NCBI RefSeq assembly: GCF_038404985.1
Contig: NZ_JBBKBA010000002.1
Coordinates: forward strand, 496,001-560,000
Direction: 5' to 3'
DNA length: 64,000 nt
DNA from: Ferrovibrio sp. MS7
GTDB taxonomy: Bacteria > Pseudomonadota > Alphaproteobacteria > Ferrovibrionales > Ferrovibrionaceae
Positions 25,100-33,187 of this stretch are shown piece after piece. Both the position numbers and the translations under genes were made by a program. The notes below the pieces were generated by a model. The model was given only the letters and a program-made list of their open reading frames with translations. It made no database searches and was not told where the DNA came from. The first letter of the stretch is position 1; every line of letters starts with the position of its first letter.

Positions 25100-28000
25100 A
25101 TGATTGAGCATATTCTTCGCCTGTCGATCCGGCAGAGGTTGGTCGTCCTCATCCTGGTGGTCGGCGTCTGTATCCTGGGCGTTCAGTCCCTGCTGAAACT
25201 GCCTATCGATGCCGTACCCGACATCACCAACAACCAGGTGCAAATCAATGCCCTGGCGCCTGCGCTGTCTCCGACGGAAATCGAAAAGCAGGTCACGTAC
25301 CCCATTGAGAACGCCTTGGCCGGTATTCCTGGCCTGGAAAGCACCCGTTCGCTGTCTCGTAACGGCTTCGCGCAGGTCACGGCCATCTTCTCAGAGAAGA
25401 CGAACGTCTATTTCGCCCGCCAGCAGGTGAGCGAGAGACTGACCGAGGTGAAGGAGGGACTGCCTGAGGGCGTAGAGCCACGACTTGGCCCGATCACGAC
25501 TGGCCTAGGTGAAGTCTATATGTGGCTCGTGCGCTACAAAGAGCCGCGCCAGGCCGTGGCCGATGGCCAGCCCGGCTGGCAGAAGAACGGCACCTTCCGC
25601 ACGCCCGAAGGCGAAGTCCTCGATACCGAGATGAAGCAGGTCACTTATCTGCGCACGGTGCAGGACTGGCTGGTCAAGCCGCAGCTTCGCAGTGTGCAGG
25701 GGGTGGCCGGTATCGACTCTATCGGCGGTTACACCAAGGAATTCCATATCCAGCCCAAGCTGGACCGCCTCGTTGCCCAGGGCCTGACGCTCACGGATCT
25801 GTCCACTGCCATTCAGCGTAACAACACGGCCATCGGCGCCGGTTTCATGGAGCAGAATGGCGAAGGACTGGTCGTCCGCTCCTATGGCCGTCTGGAAAAC
25901 ATCGACGACATCGGCGCGGTCGTCGTCACCACCCGTGATGGCGTGCCGGTCTATGTTCGTGACGTCGCCGCCATCGACATCGGCCATGAGCTACGCACGG
26001 GTTCCGGCAGCTCAGGTGGCAAGGAAGTCGTGGTCGGCACTGCGATGATGCTGATTGGTGGGAACAGCCGCACGGTCGCCGAGAGCGTCGACAAGAAATT
26101 GAGCCAGATTAACGCCTCCCTGCCGCCCGGCGTGGAAGCAGCCCCGGTGCTGAACCGCACAAAGCTGGTGGACGCTACGGTCGCCACGGTGGAGAAGAAC
26201 CTGGCCGAAGGCGCACTGCTGGTCGTCGTGGTGCTTTTCCTGTTCCTCGGCAATATCCGTGCCGCGCTGATTACCGCAGCCGTTATTCCCATCACCATGC
26301 TGATGACGGCGACCGGCATGCTCAAAGGGCATATCAGCGCCAACCTGATGAGCCTGGGTGCGCTGGACTTCGGGTTGATTGTCGATGGCGCCGTCATCAT
26401 TGCTGAGAACTGTCTGCGTCACCTGGCGGACAAGCAACATGAGCTGAAGCGGGTACTGACCCGGCGGGAACGTATGCTGGAGGTGATGGTCGCCTCGAAG
26501 GAGATGATTCAGCCGTCTGTCTTCGGCCAGGCCATCATCATCATCGTCTACGTCCCGATGCTTACCTTCACGGGCGTCGAGGGCAAGATGTTCGAGCCCA
26601 TGGCCCTGACGGTCATCATCGCACTGGCCTGTGCCTTCGTGCTGTCGCTGACCTTTGTCCCGGCCATGATTGCCCTGTTCGTGAGCGGCCCGGTCAAGGA
26701 GAAGGAAAGCCGCTTCATGGTGGCCGCCCAGACCCGCTATCGGGCCATCCTTGAGAAGGTGGTTCATATGCCGGGCCGGGTGGGTATCGCCGCAGCCGGG
26801 TTGTTTGCGGCGTCCCTGCTGGTCATGACCCAGCTCGGGCAGGAGTTCATTCCGCAACTGGATGAAAAAGATATCGCCATGCATGCGATGCGCATCCCCA
26901 GCACGTCGCTGGACCAGTCCTCCAAGATGCAGTTGCTCGTCGAAAAGGCGGTCTCCGGCTTCCCCGAAGTTGTGACCGTATTTGCCAAGACGGGCACTGC
27001 CGAAGTGGCTGCTGACCCGATGCCGCCGAACGTCTCGGACACCTTCATCATCCTGAAGCCGCAGAAGGAGTGGCCGAACCCGAGCAAGACCAAGGCAGAA
27101 CTTGTCGCCGAGATTGAGCGGGCAGTGAAGCAGGTGCCGGGGAACAACTATGAGTTCACCCAGCCGATCCAGATGCGCTTCAACGAGCTCATTGCCGGTG
27201 TCCGCTCGGATATCGCGGTGAAGGTCTACGGTGACGATTTTGACACGCTGCTGGAAACAGCCAATGCCGTTGCTTCAGTGATGCGCGGCGTGCCGGGAGC
27301 CAGTGACGTCAAGGTCGAGCAGGCTGCCGGTCTGCCGTATCTCGACATCAACCTGAAGAAGCGCGAAATCGCCCGGCGCGGCCTGTCGGTCGCCGATGTG
27401 CAGGATGTCATCGCCACCGCCATCGGTGGCAACGAGGTGGGCGTGCTGTTCGAGGGCGACAAGCGCTTCGATATTGTGGTGCGCCTGTCCGATGCCGCCC
27501 GCAGCGACCTGGAGGTGCTGCGCAACCTGCCGGTGCCGGTGATTCTACCCAACAGCAACCAGGCGATCACCATCCCGCTGCGGCAGCTTGCCGATATCGC
27601 CATCAGCGAGGGGCCGAACCAGATCAGCCGCGAGAACGGCAAGCGGCGCGTGGTGGTGCAGGCCAACGTGCGCGGCCGGGATATCGGCTCGGTGGTGCAG
27701 GATGCCCAGGCGCGGATTGCCGCGCAGGTGCAGTTGCCGTCTGGCTACTGGCTGGGCTGGGGCGGGCAATACGAGAATCTACTGGCAGCCCGAGACACCT
27801 TGGTCCTGGTGGTGCCGCTGTGCTTCGCCGCCATCTTCTTCCTGTTGTTCATGGCGCTTGGGAGCGTACGGGACTCGCTGATCGTCTACAGCGGCATTCC
27901 CTTTGCACTCGTTGGCGGCATCCTGGCGCTGGCTTTACGCGGCATGCCGATATCGGTCTCGGCCATCGTCGGCTTCATCGCGCTCAGCGGGATTGCCGTG

Positions 28001-28345
28001 CTGAACGGCCTGGTGATGGTAACCCGGTTCCAGCAGGAACTGGCCGAGGGCGTCGAGAAGATCGCCGCAGTCATTGAGGGTGCCGAAGTCCGCCTGCGGC
28101 CGGTGCTTATCACGGCACTGGTGGCCTCCCTCGGCTTTGTGCCAATGGCCATTGCCACAGGCACTGGTGCCGAAGTTCAGCGCCCGATTGCCACGGTCGT
28201 CATTGGTGGCCTGATCAGTTCCACCATCCTAACCCTGTTGGTCTTACCTGCGCTTTACGCACGATTTGGCGCGGGCCGCCGTCAAATCGATGATGAAGTC
28301 GATGAGGTAGATGTCCATGCGCCACACGGACATCCGTCAGAATAG
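25100..28345 (+). CDS. czcA: CzcA-type divalent cation RND pump
   Basis: A 1081-residue inner-membrane RND transporter using proton influx to drive export of divalent cations such as Co, Zn or Cd. The TM4 motif is DFGLIVDGAVIIAEN starting at Asp423, the DFGxxxDGAxxxxEN signature of the CzcA/CnrA class; this separates it clearly from the Cus pump at 2667-5783. The first membrane segment is at residues 12-30. The C-terminus is acidic and His-containing (DEVDEVDVHAPHGHP). It follows czcB by 23 bases. Confidence 0.93.
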   Translation: MIEHILRLSIRQRLVVLILVVGVCILGVQSLLKLPIDAVPDITNNQVQINALAPALSPTEIEKQVTYPIENALAGIPGLESTRSLSRNGFAQVTAIFSEKTNVYFARQQVSERLTEVKEGLPEGVEPRLGPITTGLGEVYMWLVRYKEPRQAVADGQPGWQKNGTFRTPEGEVLDTEMKQVTYLRTVQDWLVKPQLRSVQGVAGIDSIGGYTKEFHIQPKLDRLVAQGLTLTDLSTAIQRNNTAIGAGFMEQNGEGLVVRSYGRLENIDDIGAVVVTTRDGVPVYVRDVAAIDIGHELRTGSGSSGGKEVVVGTAMMLIGGNSRTVAESVDKKLSQINASLPPGVEAAPVLNRTKLVDATVATVEKNLAEGALLVVVVLFLFLGNIRAALITAAVIPITMLMTATGMLKGHISANLMSLGALDFGLIVDGAVIIAENCLRHLADKQHELKRVLTRRERMLEVMVASKEMIQPSVFGQAIIIIVYVPMLTFTGVEGKMFEPMALTVIIALACAFVLSLTFVPAMIALFVSGPVKEKESRFMVAAQTRYRAILEKVVHMPGRVGIAAAGLFAASLLVMTQLGQEFIPQLDEKDIAMHAMRIPSTSLDQSSKMQLLVEKAVSGFPEVVTVFAKTGTAEVAADPMPPNVSDTFIILKPQKEWPNPSKTKAELVAEIERAVKQVPGNNYEFTQPIQMRFNELIAGVRSDIAVKVYGDDFDTLLETANAVASVMRGVPGASDVKVEQAAGLPYLDINLKKREIARRGLSVADVQDVIATAIGGNEVGVLFEGDKRFDIVVRLSDAARSDLEVLRNLPVPVILPNSNQAITIPLRQLADIAISEGPNQISRENGKRRVVVQANVRGRDIGSVVQDAQARIAAQVQLPSGYWLGWGGQYENLLAARDTLVLVVPLCFAAIFFLLFMALGSVRDSLIVYSGIPFALVGGILALALRGMPISVSAIVGFIALSGIAVLNGLVMVTRFQQELAEGVEKIAAVIEGAEVRLRPVLITALVASLGFVPMAIATGTGAEVQRPIATVVIGGLISSTILTLLVLPALYARFGAGRRQIDDEVDEVDVHAPHGHPSE

Positions 28346-28354
28346 GAGGCATCT

Positions 28355-28594
28355 ATGAATACAACCTCAGCTGTCATGCTTCTCACTGCCGTCATCGGAC
28401 TGGGCGGGTGCGGTTATACAACGGAGCAATATCAGGAAAGCTTACGCCGGGAATGCAGGGCAAAAGGTCTCACGGAGCAAACGAAGCCATTTGAAGAATG
28501 CATTGCCAAGGCACTGCACCAGGATCATGACCGCGAGCCGGGCGCCAAGGGCGTTCGCGGCCCCCGGCATAGGTGGCAAGATGACTTGGATTAA
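28355..28594 (+). CDS. Small lipoprotein after czcA
   Basis: A 79-residue lipoprotein: signal with lipobox LGGCGY (Cys19), then a short body with two further Cys (RRECRAKG, FEECIAKA) and a basic tail. AGGAGG lies 6 bases before the ATG. The last 14 bases overlap the start of the next gene. Cys pairing and position recall the small lipoprotein at 9819-10019 in the copper cluster. Function unknown. Confidence 0.6.
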   Translation: MNTTSAVMLLTAVIGLGGCGYTTEQYQESLRRECRAKGLTEQTKPFEECIAKALHQDHDREPGAKGVRGPRHRWQDDLD

Positions 28595-29054
28595 CTTGCA
28601 GGGCGTTGATCTGATGCGACTGGCTTGGCTGCTTTGCGGCGCGGCGTTGTTCGTTGGCGCGCTGATGTACCGGCCTGCTCATGCACATCAGGACGAGATC
28701 GGCACCATCGTTGTGACGCATCCTTATGTCGAGCCTGGCCGCAGTGGCGGGGACGCCATAGCGCGTCTGCGTTTGGAGAACCAGGGCAGCGGCACGCGGC
28801 AGTTTCTGGGGCTGCATGCAGAGTTCGCCTCCGGGAGCAGGATCGAAGTTAAGGTTTCTCCTGTCCGTGCGGTCCCAATGGGCTCCTTGCCAATCCGGCC
28901 GGGTGAAACCCTCGATCTTGAAGACACTGCTTGGATCAGGCTGATCGGCCTGAGTCGTGACCTGATGTATGGCGAGACTGTGCAGGGCTGTCTAGATTTC
29001 GCCGATGGCCGGAAAAAGCTGATCACCTTGACTGTCGGCCAGTTTGAACTGTGA
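28581..29054 (+). CDS. PCuAC-like periplasmic protein, end of czc operon
   Basis: A 157-residue protein with a signal peptide (cleavage near AHAHQ) and a beta-sandwich resembling PCu(A)C proteins: the ASGSRI strand and the WIRLIGLSRDL block match the protein at 8893-9366. The expected His/Met copper ligands of classical PCuAC are largely absent, so it may bind another ion or none. ATG 28581 is preceded by AGGTGG; ATG 28614 is an alternative. It ends the co-directional czc gene set. Confidence 0.62.
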   Translation: MTWINLQGVDLMRLAWLLCGAALFVGALMYRPAHAHQDEIGTIVVTHPYVEPGRSGGDAIARLRLENQGSGTRQFLGLHAEFASGSRIEVKVSPVRAVPMGSLPIRPGETLDLEDTAWIRLIGLSRDLMYGETVQGCLDFADGRKKLITLTVGQFEL

Positions 29055-29759
29055 CCGACTAAACGATGAGACGGCCATCATCGACGCTGACACACGATGA
29101 TGGCAGGCGGCAGCGTCCCTTCTGCCGCCACCCGGGAGCGGGGCTTGGAGGGGTCCCGGCTCCGCTCCCACTAAACTCTGTAGGCCTAGGTTTTGCCGGG
29201 AGAATGAGAATAGAAAAATGTGGAAGTTGGAAATGCCCCCATCCCCAGATGACCGGCTCTCCCAAGCCCATTTGTCGCCGAAGCAGGCAAGTTGGTAAAC
29301 GTTCAAGCCATAGAATGGAAAATGAATAATCCCAATGATGTATACTGCTAATCGAGCAATGCGCTTCGCTTCGAAACGCTGAGCCGGCAAACGACAGAAG
29401 TTATCTTTCCTCTCGGACCTCGCATTGCATGGGAATAATGACTGCGATGCTTCAGCATTGAGAAATCTTAGGCTGGTAGAAAATCGGCATAATCACGAGC
29501 CGATTTGTTCAGCCACCAAATCTCTATTTGCTTCCCCATGCTCTATTTCCCCGCCTGCTCACAAACCGCATAGAGTAAATTATCGCCGATTTGCCCTCAG
29601 GACTGAGTACATTTTGCGAAAATTCCACTAAGTGCATTCGGACAACAGGCATAATTCATATCTTGATCATTTGAGCGCTGTGCTTGACCGCACAGAGGAG
29701 CTGCCAAGTGAGAAACGAGCGATTTGTAAAGTGGTGGCGCCCAACCTGAGGAGCGCACC
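29055..29759. other. 705-bp non-coding, AT-shifted boundary region
   Basis: No supported gene. The first 115 bases hold three tandem hairpins (separate entry). After about 29175 the composition turns AT-rich compared with the metal region and stays so to about 33000. This is the apparent boundary between metal genes and a mobile-type segment. The right end carries the ribosome binding site (GAGGAG) of the gene at 29760. Confidence 0.6.
29075..29169. repeat. Three tandem perfect hairpins
   Basis: Hairpin 1: CCATCATCG / CGATGATGG, 29075-29103, 9-bp arms, 11-nt loop. Hairpin 2: GGCGGCAG / CTGCCGCC, 29106-29129, 8-bp arms, 8-nt loop. Hairpin 3: GGGAGCGG / CCGCTCCC, 29134-29169, 8-bp arms extendable by four more pairs including G-U, about 12-nt loop. 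They start 20 bases after the czc operon stop. Possible roles: transcription end, structured RNA, or a recombination/replication site. Confidence 0.75.
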
Positions 29760-30254
29760 ATGTCCAAATACGATTATCGCCAGAATCACTTTGCCCACGA
29801 CGGCAATGAACCAATTTCTCCCACCTTGGTTGCCACTTGGCGACAGTACCTACTCGATCAGTATCAACACGGCTACAACCTACTCTTGACACTCAACTAC
29901 AATCGGCCACGGAGTATCAGCGACGTCCATCGCGATGTGCGCCATGCCTTCGCCAGGCTTAACCGCGCGACGCTGGGGCCACGTTGGCTCACTGACGAAC
30001 GCCGTTGGCGAGGATATGTGGTGATCGAACACCCCGACACCAACATTCACGTCCATGCACTTACTCTTCCGGCCTTATTTTGCCGCGACTGGCAGAACGA
30101 GCGCACAGCCTCTGCTATCCGCCGCGCCTGGCAACCGATAGCACCGGCGGGAAGTATTGATATAAAGCCGATTACCAAAAAGCCGAGAGTTGTGATTTCG
30201 TACCTGCTGAAGGAACGGGGTCGTGGGGCGCTGACCGGCTTGATTGTGGTCTGA
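29760..30254 (+). CDS. Small HUH-like replication/transposition-type protein
   Basis: A 164-residue basic protein. The motif NIHVHALTLP matches the His-hydrophobic-His metal motif of HUH nucleases. Upstream, LLLTLNYNR and WRGYVVIEH resemble motif 1 strands. Downstream, a strand (SIDIKPI) leads to VISYLLKER, where Tyr would be the nicking residue. Small alphaproteobacterial HUH-type proteins have this layout, but I cannot confirm the family without a search. GAGGAG lies 7 bases before the ATG. It stands alone in an AT-rich stretch, which fits a mobile-element gene. Confidence 0.55.
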   Translation: MSKYDYRQNHFAHDGNEPISPTLVATWRQYLLDQYQHGYNLLLTLNYNRPRSISDVHRDVRHAFARLNRATLGPRWLTDERRWRGYVVIEHPDTNIHVHALTLPALFCRDWQNERTASAIRRAWQPIAPAGSIDIKPITKKPRVVISYLLKERGRGALTGLIVV

Positions 30255-30681
30255 AGCTCCGATTTGTTGCGCCCAAAAAATGCTAATTTAGCATTAGATC
30301 GCTGACACTCAGACCCCTCGCGCTGCTTTCGCTACCCACGCGGTCGTGCCTGCGACCTTCGTCATCAAGCTTGTAATCCAGAACCAGAAGCCACGCTCGG
30401 TTCAACTGGAACAAGCGGCTGGGCTGAACTGACCGAACCCGTGTTCGGCATTAAAGAATCATGTCCAAACGCTCATCTGACGACCTGGAAGCCAATTGGC
30501 TTAATTTGGCTTTTCTGCCGCTCACACCCCTTAAGGTTCGCCAACGTCAAATGTTTTACGTTTCGGAGAGAAATATAAGAATGACGGCTGGATGGCGAAC
30601 AGCCATCCAGCCTATCACACGTGATGCCAACCTTTTCTCAGCAACTTTCATAAAACGTTGGCGCCATTCAAGACTTTTGAC
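30255..30681. other. Non-coding region between convergent genes, with three palindromes
   Basis: I accept no gene here. It contains a palindrome AATGCTAA-T-TTAGCATT (30279-30295), an inverted repeat CCGAAC-CCGT-GTTCGG (30433-30448) and a strong hairpin at 30586-30612. A 74-codon open frame from 30461 lacks a ribosome binding site and family resemblance. Confidence 0.5.
30586..30612. terminator. Perfect 11-bp hairpin between convergent genes
   Basis: GGCTGGATGGC (30586-30596), loop GAACA, GCCATCCAGCC (30602-30612). It lies between the ends of the genes at 29760-30254 (+) and 30682-31560 (-). Neither side has a clean T-run, so a terminator is likely from position only; a protein-binding site is possible. 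Confidence 0.45.
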
Positions 30682-31560
30682 CTAGCGTCTCACCTGACGG
30701 ACCCGCTGCCTCGTCGGCCTCTGTTTCCAAAAATTGCGACGACTCCGAGAAGTCGCACGCGCCAAGGCCGTCACCTCCTGCACTTCTTCTTTCTCGGAGT
30801 GGAAAGCTTTAGCCGCTGTAAGCGCAACCGTAAACGGATTCGATGGGTCCGAAATATTAATGGTGAGCAGAACCTCTGTACGCCGGTCCCGATGGTATCG
30901 GACAAGGCGACGGCGGTGGCTTTCTTTCAACTTTGCCGCAACCTTCACACTATCTTTCGTGACCACGACCCGCCGCTGCTCGCCGCGGGTTTTGGCCAAC
31001 TCGGGATGCGCTTCGGAGAACCACATTTTGAATGTGGCCGCCAATTTGTTGACCGTGTACTTACCATCCTGCAGGCGCCGCCCCAGCTTTTCTGGGCTCC
31101 AACCTCGGCGCGCTGCTTCGCGTAATGCTAGGGCGTCGTGCGACGCCAACGCTCGCGAACTCATCGTCTCTTTTGAATGCAAGCGTTGAATCTTTGCAAA
31201 TATAGAGCTGTCACGGGTGAAACGAATCTCAGCCGTTCTCAGCATTTTATCAATCTCTTCGGAAAGCCTCTTGTTGTTAATCGCCGCCAATCCGATCTCG
31301 TAAGTTCTCTCCAGTTCTTTGTATTTATGTTTCTTCAGTTCACTCGCGGTTTTTGCAGCATTGCGGGCTTCCGCCCCGAGCTTGCCGAGTGCCGCTTGGA
31401 CACTCACCACCTCAATATCTGATCTCGCCGCGGTATATTTTATCGCATCACGCTCTGAATTCGTTTCTGGAAAGCGTTGTTGAACTTCAACAGGCATCTT
31501 GGATTTCCTTCCAATTTTCGCACGGGAACCTGACGGCCCCGGAGTTGTTTGGGTTGACAT
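30682..31560 (-). CDS. Unrecognised basic protein of AT-rich segment
   Basis: A 292-residue, strongly basic protein; the start at 31560 is chosen because a longer open frame would run through alpA in another frame. Residues about 45-110 look helical and charged (AALGKLGAEARNAAKTASELKK), followed by WSPEKLGRRLQDGKYTVNKLAATFKMW, which could form a DNA-binding helix pair. The C-terminus is Arg-rich (RSRRNFWKQRPTRQRVRQ). No catalytic motif seen. The basic charge and neighbours suggest a DNA-associated protein of an integrative element. Confidence 0.55.
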   Translation of the reverse strand: MSTQTTPGPSGSRAKIGRKSKMPVEVQQRFPETNSERDAIKYTAARSDIEVVSVQAALGKLGAEARNAAKTASELKKHKYKELERTYEIGLAAINNKRLSEEIDKMLRTAEIRFTRDSSIFAKIQRLHSKETMSSRALASHDALALREAARRGWSPEKLGRRLQDGKYTVNKLAATFKMWFSEAHPELAKTRGEQRRVVVTKDSVKVAAKLKESHRRRLVRYHRDRRTEVLLTINISDPSNPFTVALTAAKAFHSEKEEVQEVTALARATSRSRRNFWKQRPTRQRVRQVRR

Positions 31561-31628
31561 ACATTGCAGGTCGTTTGCGCATTGGACATGGCGCCTTAAA
31601 GTGCCATTCCTGATTGCGCTGAGGTAGT

Positions 31629-31650
31629 TGCGGGCGATTTCCCGCCCGCA
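31629..31650. repeat. Hairpin downstream of the AlpA-like gene
   Basis: TGCGGGCG and CGCCCGCA, 8-bp perfect arms around a 6-nt loop, between the AlpA-like stop and the next minus-strand start. There is no T-run. It may limit read-through or protect the short alpA message. Confidence 0.45.
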
Positions 31651-31678
31651 TCCATGTTGTCGCGTATGGCTAGAAGGC

Positions 31679-31879
31679 CTATGAAGCTGGGGGAGGCACC
31701 ACCCAGTTGGCCATCTCGAAAGCTTCGACGTCGCTGAGGCGATATCGAACGAGACGACCAATTTTGAGAAATGGGCACCCGATGCCCTTAAGACGGTCAG
31801 CTTGCAGTTTTTTGGCACTGCGTAACTTCCAGCGAGAAGCCAATTCTGCTTCCGTCAAAAGAAAGTTTTGTGTGTTCGT
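31679..31879 (-). CDS. AlpA-like excisionase/regulator without an ATG start
   Basis: A short MerR-like helix-turn-helix protein of the AlpA/phage excisionase type: LLTEAELASRW, then SAKKLQADRLKGIGCPFLKIG and VRYRLSDVEAF, the standard layout for this family, ending at a stop at 31679-31681. No ATG, GTG or TTG lies at a usable distance from the perfect ribosome binding site AGGAGG (31891-31886); the codon 6 bases after it is ACG (31879), and the first in-frame TTG is at 31858, 27 bases away. The coordinates assume the ACG position. AlpA proteins control excision or transcription in integrative elements. Confidence 0.7.
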   Translation of the reverse strand, partial: TNTQNFLLTEAELASRWKLRSAKKLQADRLKGIGCPFLKIGRLVRYRLSDVEAFEMANWVVPPPAS

Positions 31880-31960
31880 GTTAGTCCTCCTGCTTCTTCG
31901 CCACCTTATTGGCGATGAAGCAGAAATAGCGTCTGCGACCCGTGGTGTATCGTGACTTGT

Positions 31961-31989
31961 TTTGAGAACCAGTTCTCAAATTTGCGAAC
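31961..31989. promoter_or_regulatory. Palindromic operator upstream of the AlpA-like gene
   Basis: A perfect 20-bp palindrome TTTGAGAACCAGTTCTCAAA (31961-31980) is directly followed by a third half-site, TTTGCGAAC (31981-31989). On the minus strand the third half-site overlaps a TATAGT -10-like hexamer (31988-31993). The layout suits a dimeric repressor controlling the AlpA-like gene; the repressor itself is not identified. Confidence 0.65.
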
Positions 31990-32001
31990 TATATTGCTTG
32001 A

Positions 32002-32841
32002 TCAACTATGGTCCTTGGCTTCATGTAACTTCTTCAAGGTCTCGATTGATAGTGAATTTAGTTGAGGTTGATCGCACCCTGAAAAATCAAGCGGCGGCAG
32101 TCGAATTAGCTTGTTTCGATCCGCAAAAGATTCTTTAGAGTCCCGACTTTCCAGCAATAAATCTTCCAATTTTTTCGCGATGAAAAGCAACTTTGATAAA
32201 TCTCGGCGCCAGAATTTGTGCGAAACAAGAGCGAACTCACGATCACCACCGCCAGTTAGATACCACCGAACCGCTCCGCATAATTGCGCTATACAGCCAT
32301 GGCTGTGTAGCGCCCCATGAATTCTTTTTGGTTGCTTGTAGAGCTCAGGCTTACTCGTCTTCTCAATAAAATGCCGACACCGTGTAACGCTAATCGAGGA
32401 TGAATTGGTCGTAATCTCCATCCTGGCCAATAACAAAACGACTTCGCCTGCAGTGAGGACAATTTTCAATTCCTCGGGAATAGGATTTTTCTTCTTCGTA
32501 TCATTCGCCTTAAGCTTATTGAGATAATTCTCGACACCCCCGGACGCCAGGAGTGAGGCTTCATCTGAACTATATAATTTTCGCTCATATGCCCTAAGCT
32601 TCTTCAGCCTAGCCCCCTCTGCTGTTGACGGATCGCTATCATTGTCCGCAAGCCTGTGCGCCATATCCAAGTGAAACTTAGATAGTGCCCGACTACGGGC
32701 TGCATTGTTGTGGCCGGCGGTTAACCAAGCAACAAGCCGGTAGTAGACGGCGCGACACTCTGGTCTAGTCCATTCGGCTGGCCGGTTTCCAATAATGCGC
32801 AAAAAGGGCGCTTCAAAAATCTCAATATTCCTGTCGTTCAT
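32002..32841 (-). CDS. Unrecognised protein next to tRNA-Arg
   Basis: A 279-residue protein starting at 32841; a longer frame to 32901 lacks support. It has no export signal, no membrane segment and no catalytic motif I can name. It is rich in Lys/Arg/Leu helices, with an aromatic N-terminus (IFEAPFLRIIGNRPAEW) and a segment with several His and Cys (RCRHFIEK ... HGALHSHGCIAQLCGAVRW). It is not a tyrosine or serine recombinase by eye: no R...H-x-x-R...Y set in the expected order. AT-rich codon use sets it apart from the chromosomal genes to the right. Confidence 0.5.
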   Translation of the reverse strand: MNDRNIEIFEAPFLRIIGNRPAEWTRPECRAVYYRLVAWLTAGHNNAARSRALSKFHLDMAHRLADNDSDPSTAEGARLKKLRAYERKLYSSDEASLLASGGVENYLNKLKANDTKKKNPIPEELKIVLTAGEVVLLLARMEITTNSSSISVTRCRHFIEKTSKPELYKQPKRIHGALHSHGCIAQLCGAVRWYLTGGGDREFALVSHKFWRRDLSKLLFIAKKLEDLLLESRDSKESFADRNKLIRLPPLDFSGCDQPQLNSLSIETLKKLHEAKDHS

Positions 32842-32931
32842 TCGCTTCGCAACCAATTGCCGATGTGGTGGGCTCGGATAAGACCTGCGAATACAAAGCA
32901 CGATGGCATGACACCTAGCTACTACTAGTAT

Positions 32932-32979
32932 TTGCCATACAGCACTGTAGCTATTCTGTAGCTATGCCTAAAATGGCAA
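32932..32979. repeat. Direct and inverted repeats beside tRNA-Arg
   Basis: Two direct copies of CTGTAGCTAT at 32945-32954 and 32956-32965, spaced 11 bp (one helical turn), are framed by an inverted repeat TTGCCAT (32932-32938) and ATGGCAA (32973-32979). The cluster lies 33 bp from the tRNA 3' end. Such repeats next to a tRNA are typical of arm-type or excisionase sites. Confidence 0.55.
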
Positions 32980-33011
32980 TTCCTGAATTTAGTTTAAGTA
33001 TTTGAAAAAAC

Positions 33012-33088
<77 letters not shown>

Positions 33089-33187
33089 CAGGAGCCGGGG
33101 CGGACCATAGCCGAGGGGGCGGCAGCGGGCAAGGCCCGCCGGAATCGGCGATGAGCCGGCGCTGCCGGAATCCGGTGGATTTCCGCT

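Noticed and set aside
30461-30685. 74-codon open frame in the AT-rich segment
   Set aside because: No ribosome binding site, crosses the strong hairpin at 30586-30612, and no family resemblance.
32002-32841. Integrase beside tRNA-Arg
   Set aside because: I checked the 279-residue protein for tyrosine-recombinase and serine-recombinase residues and found no convincing set.
32945-32965. CRISPR-like repeat
   Set aside because: Only two 10-bp copies with a 1-bp gap and no spacers; better read as protein-binding repeats. No CRISPR array or cas gene was seen anywhere in the window.
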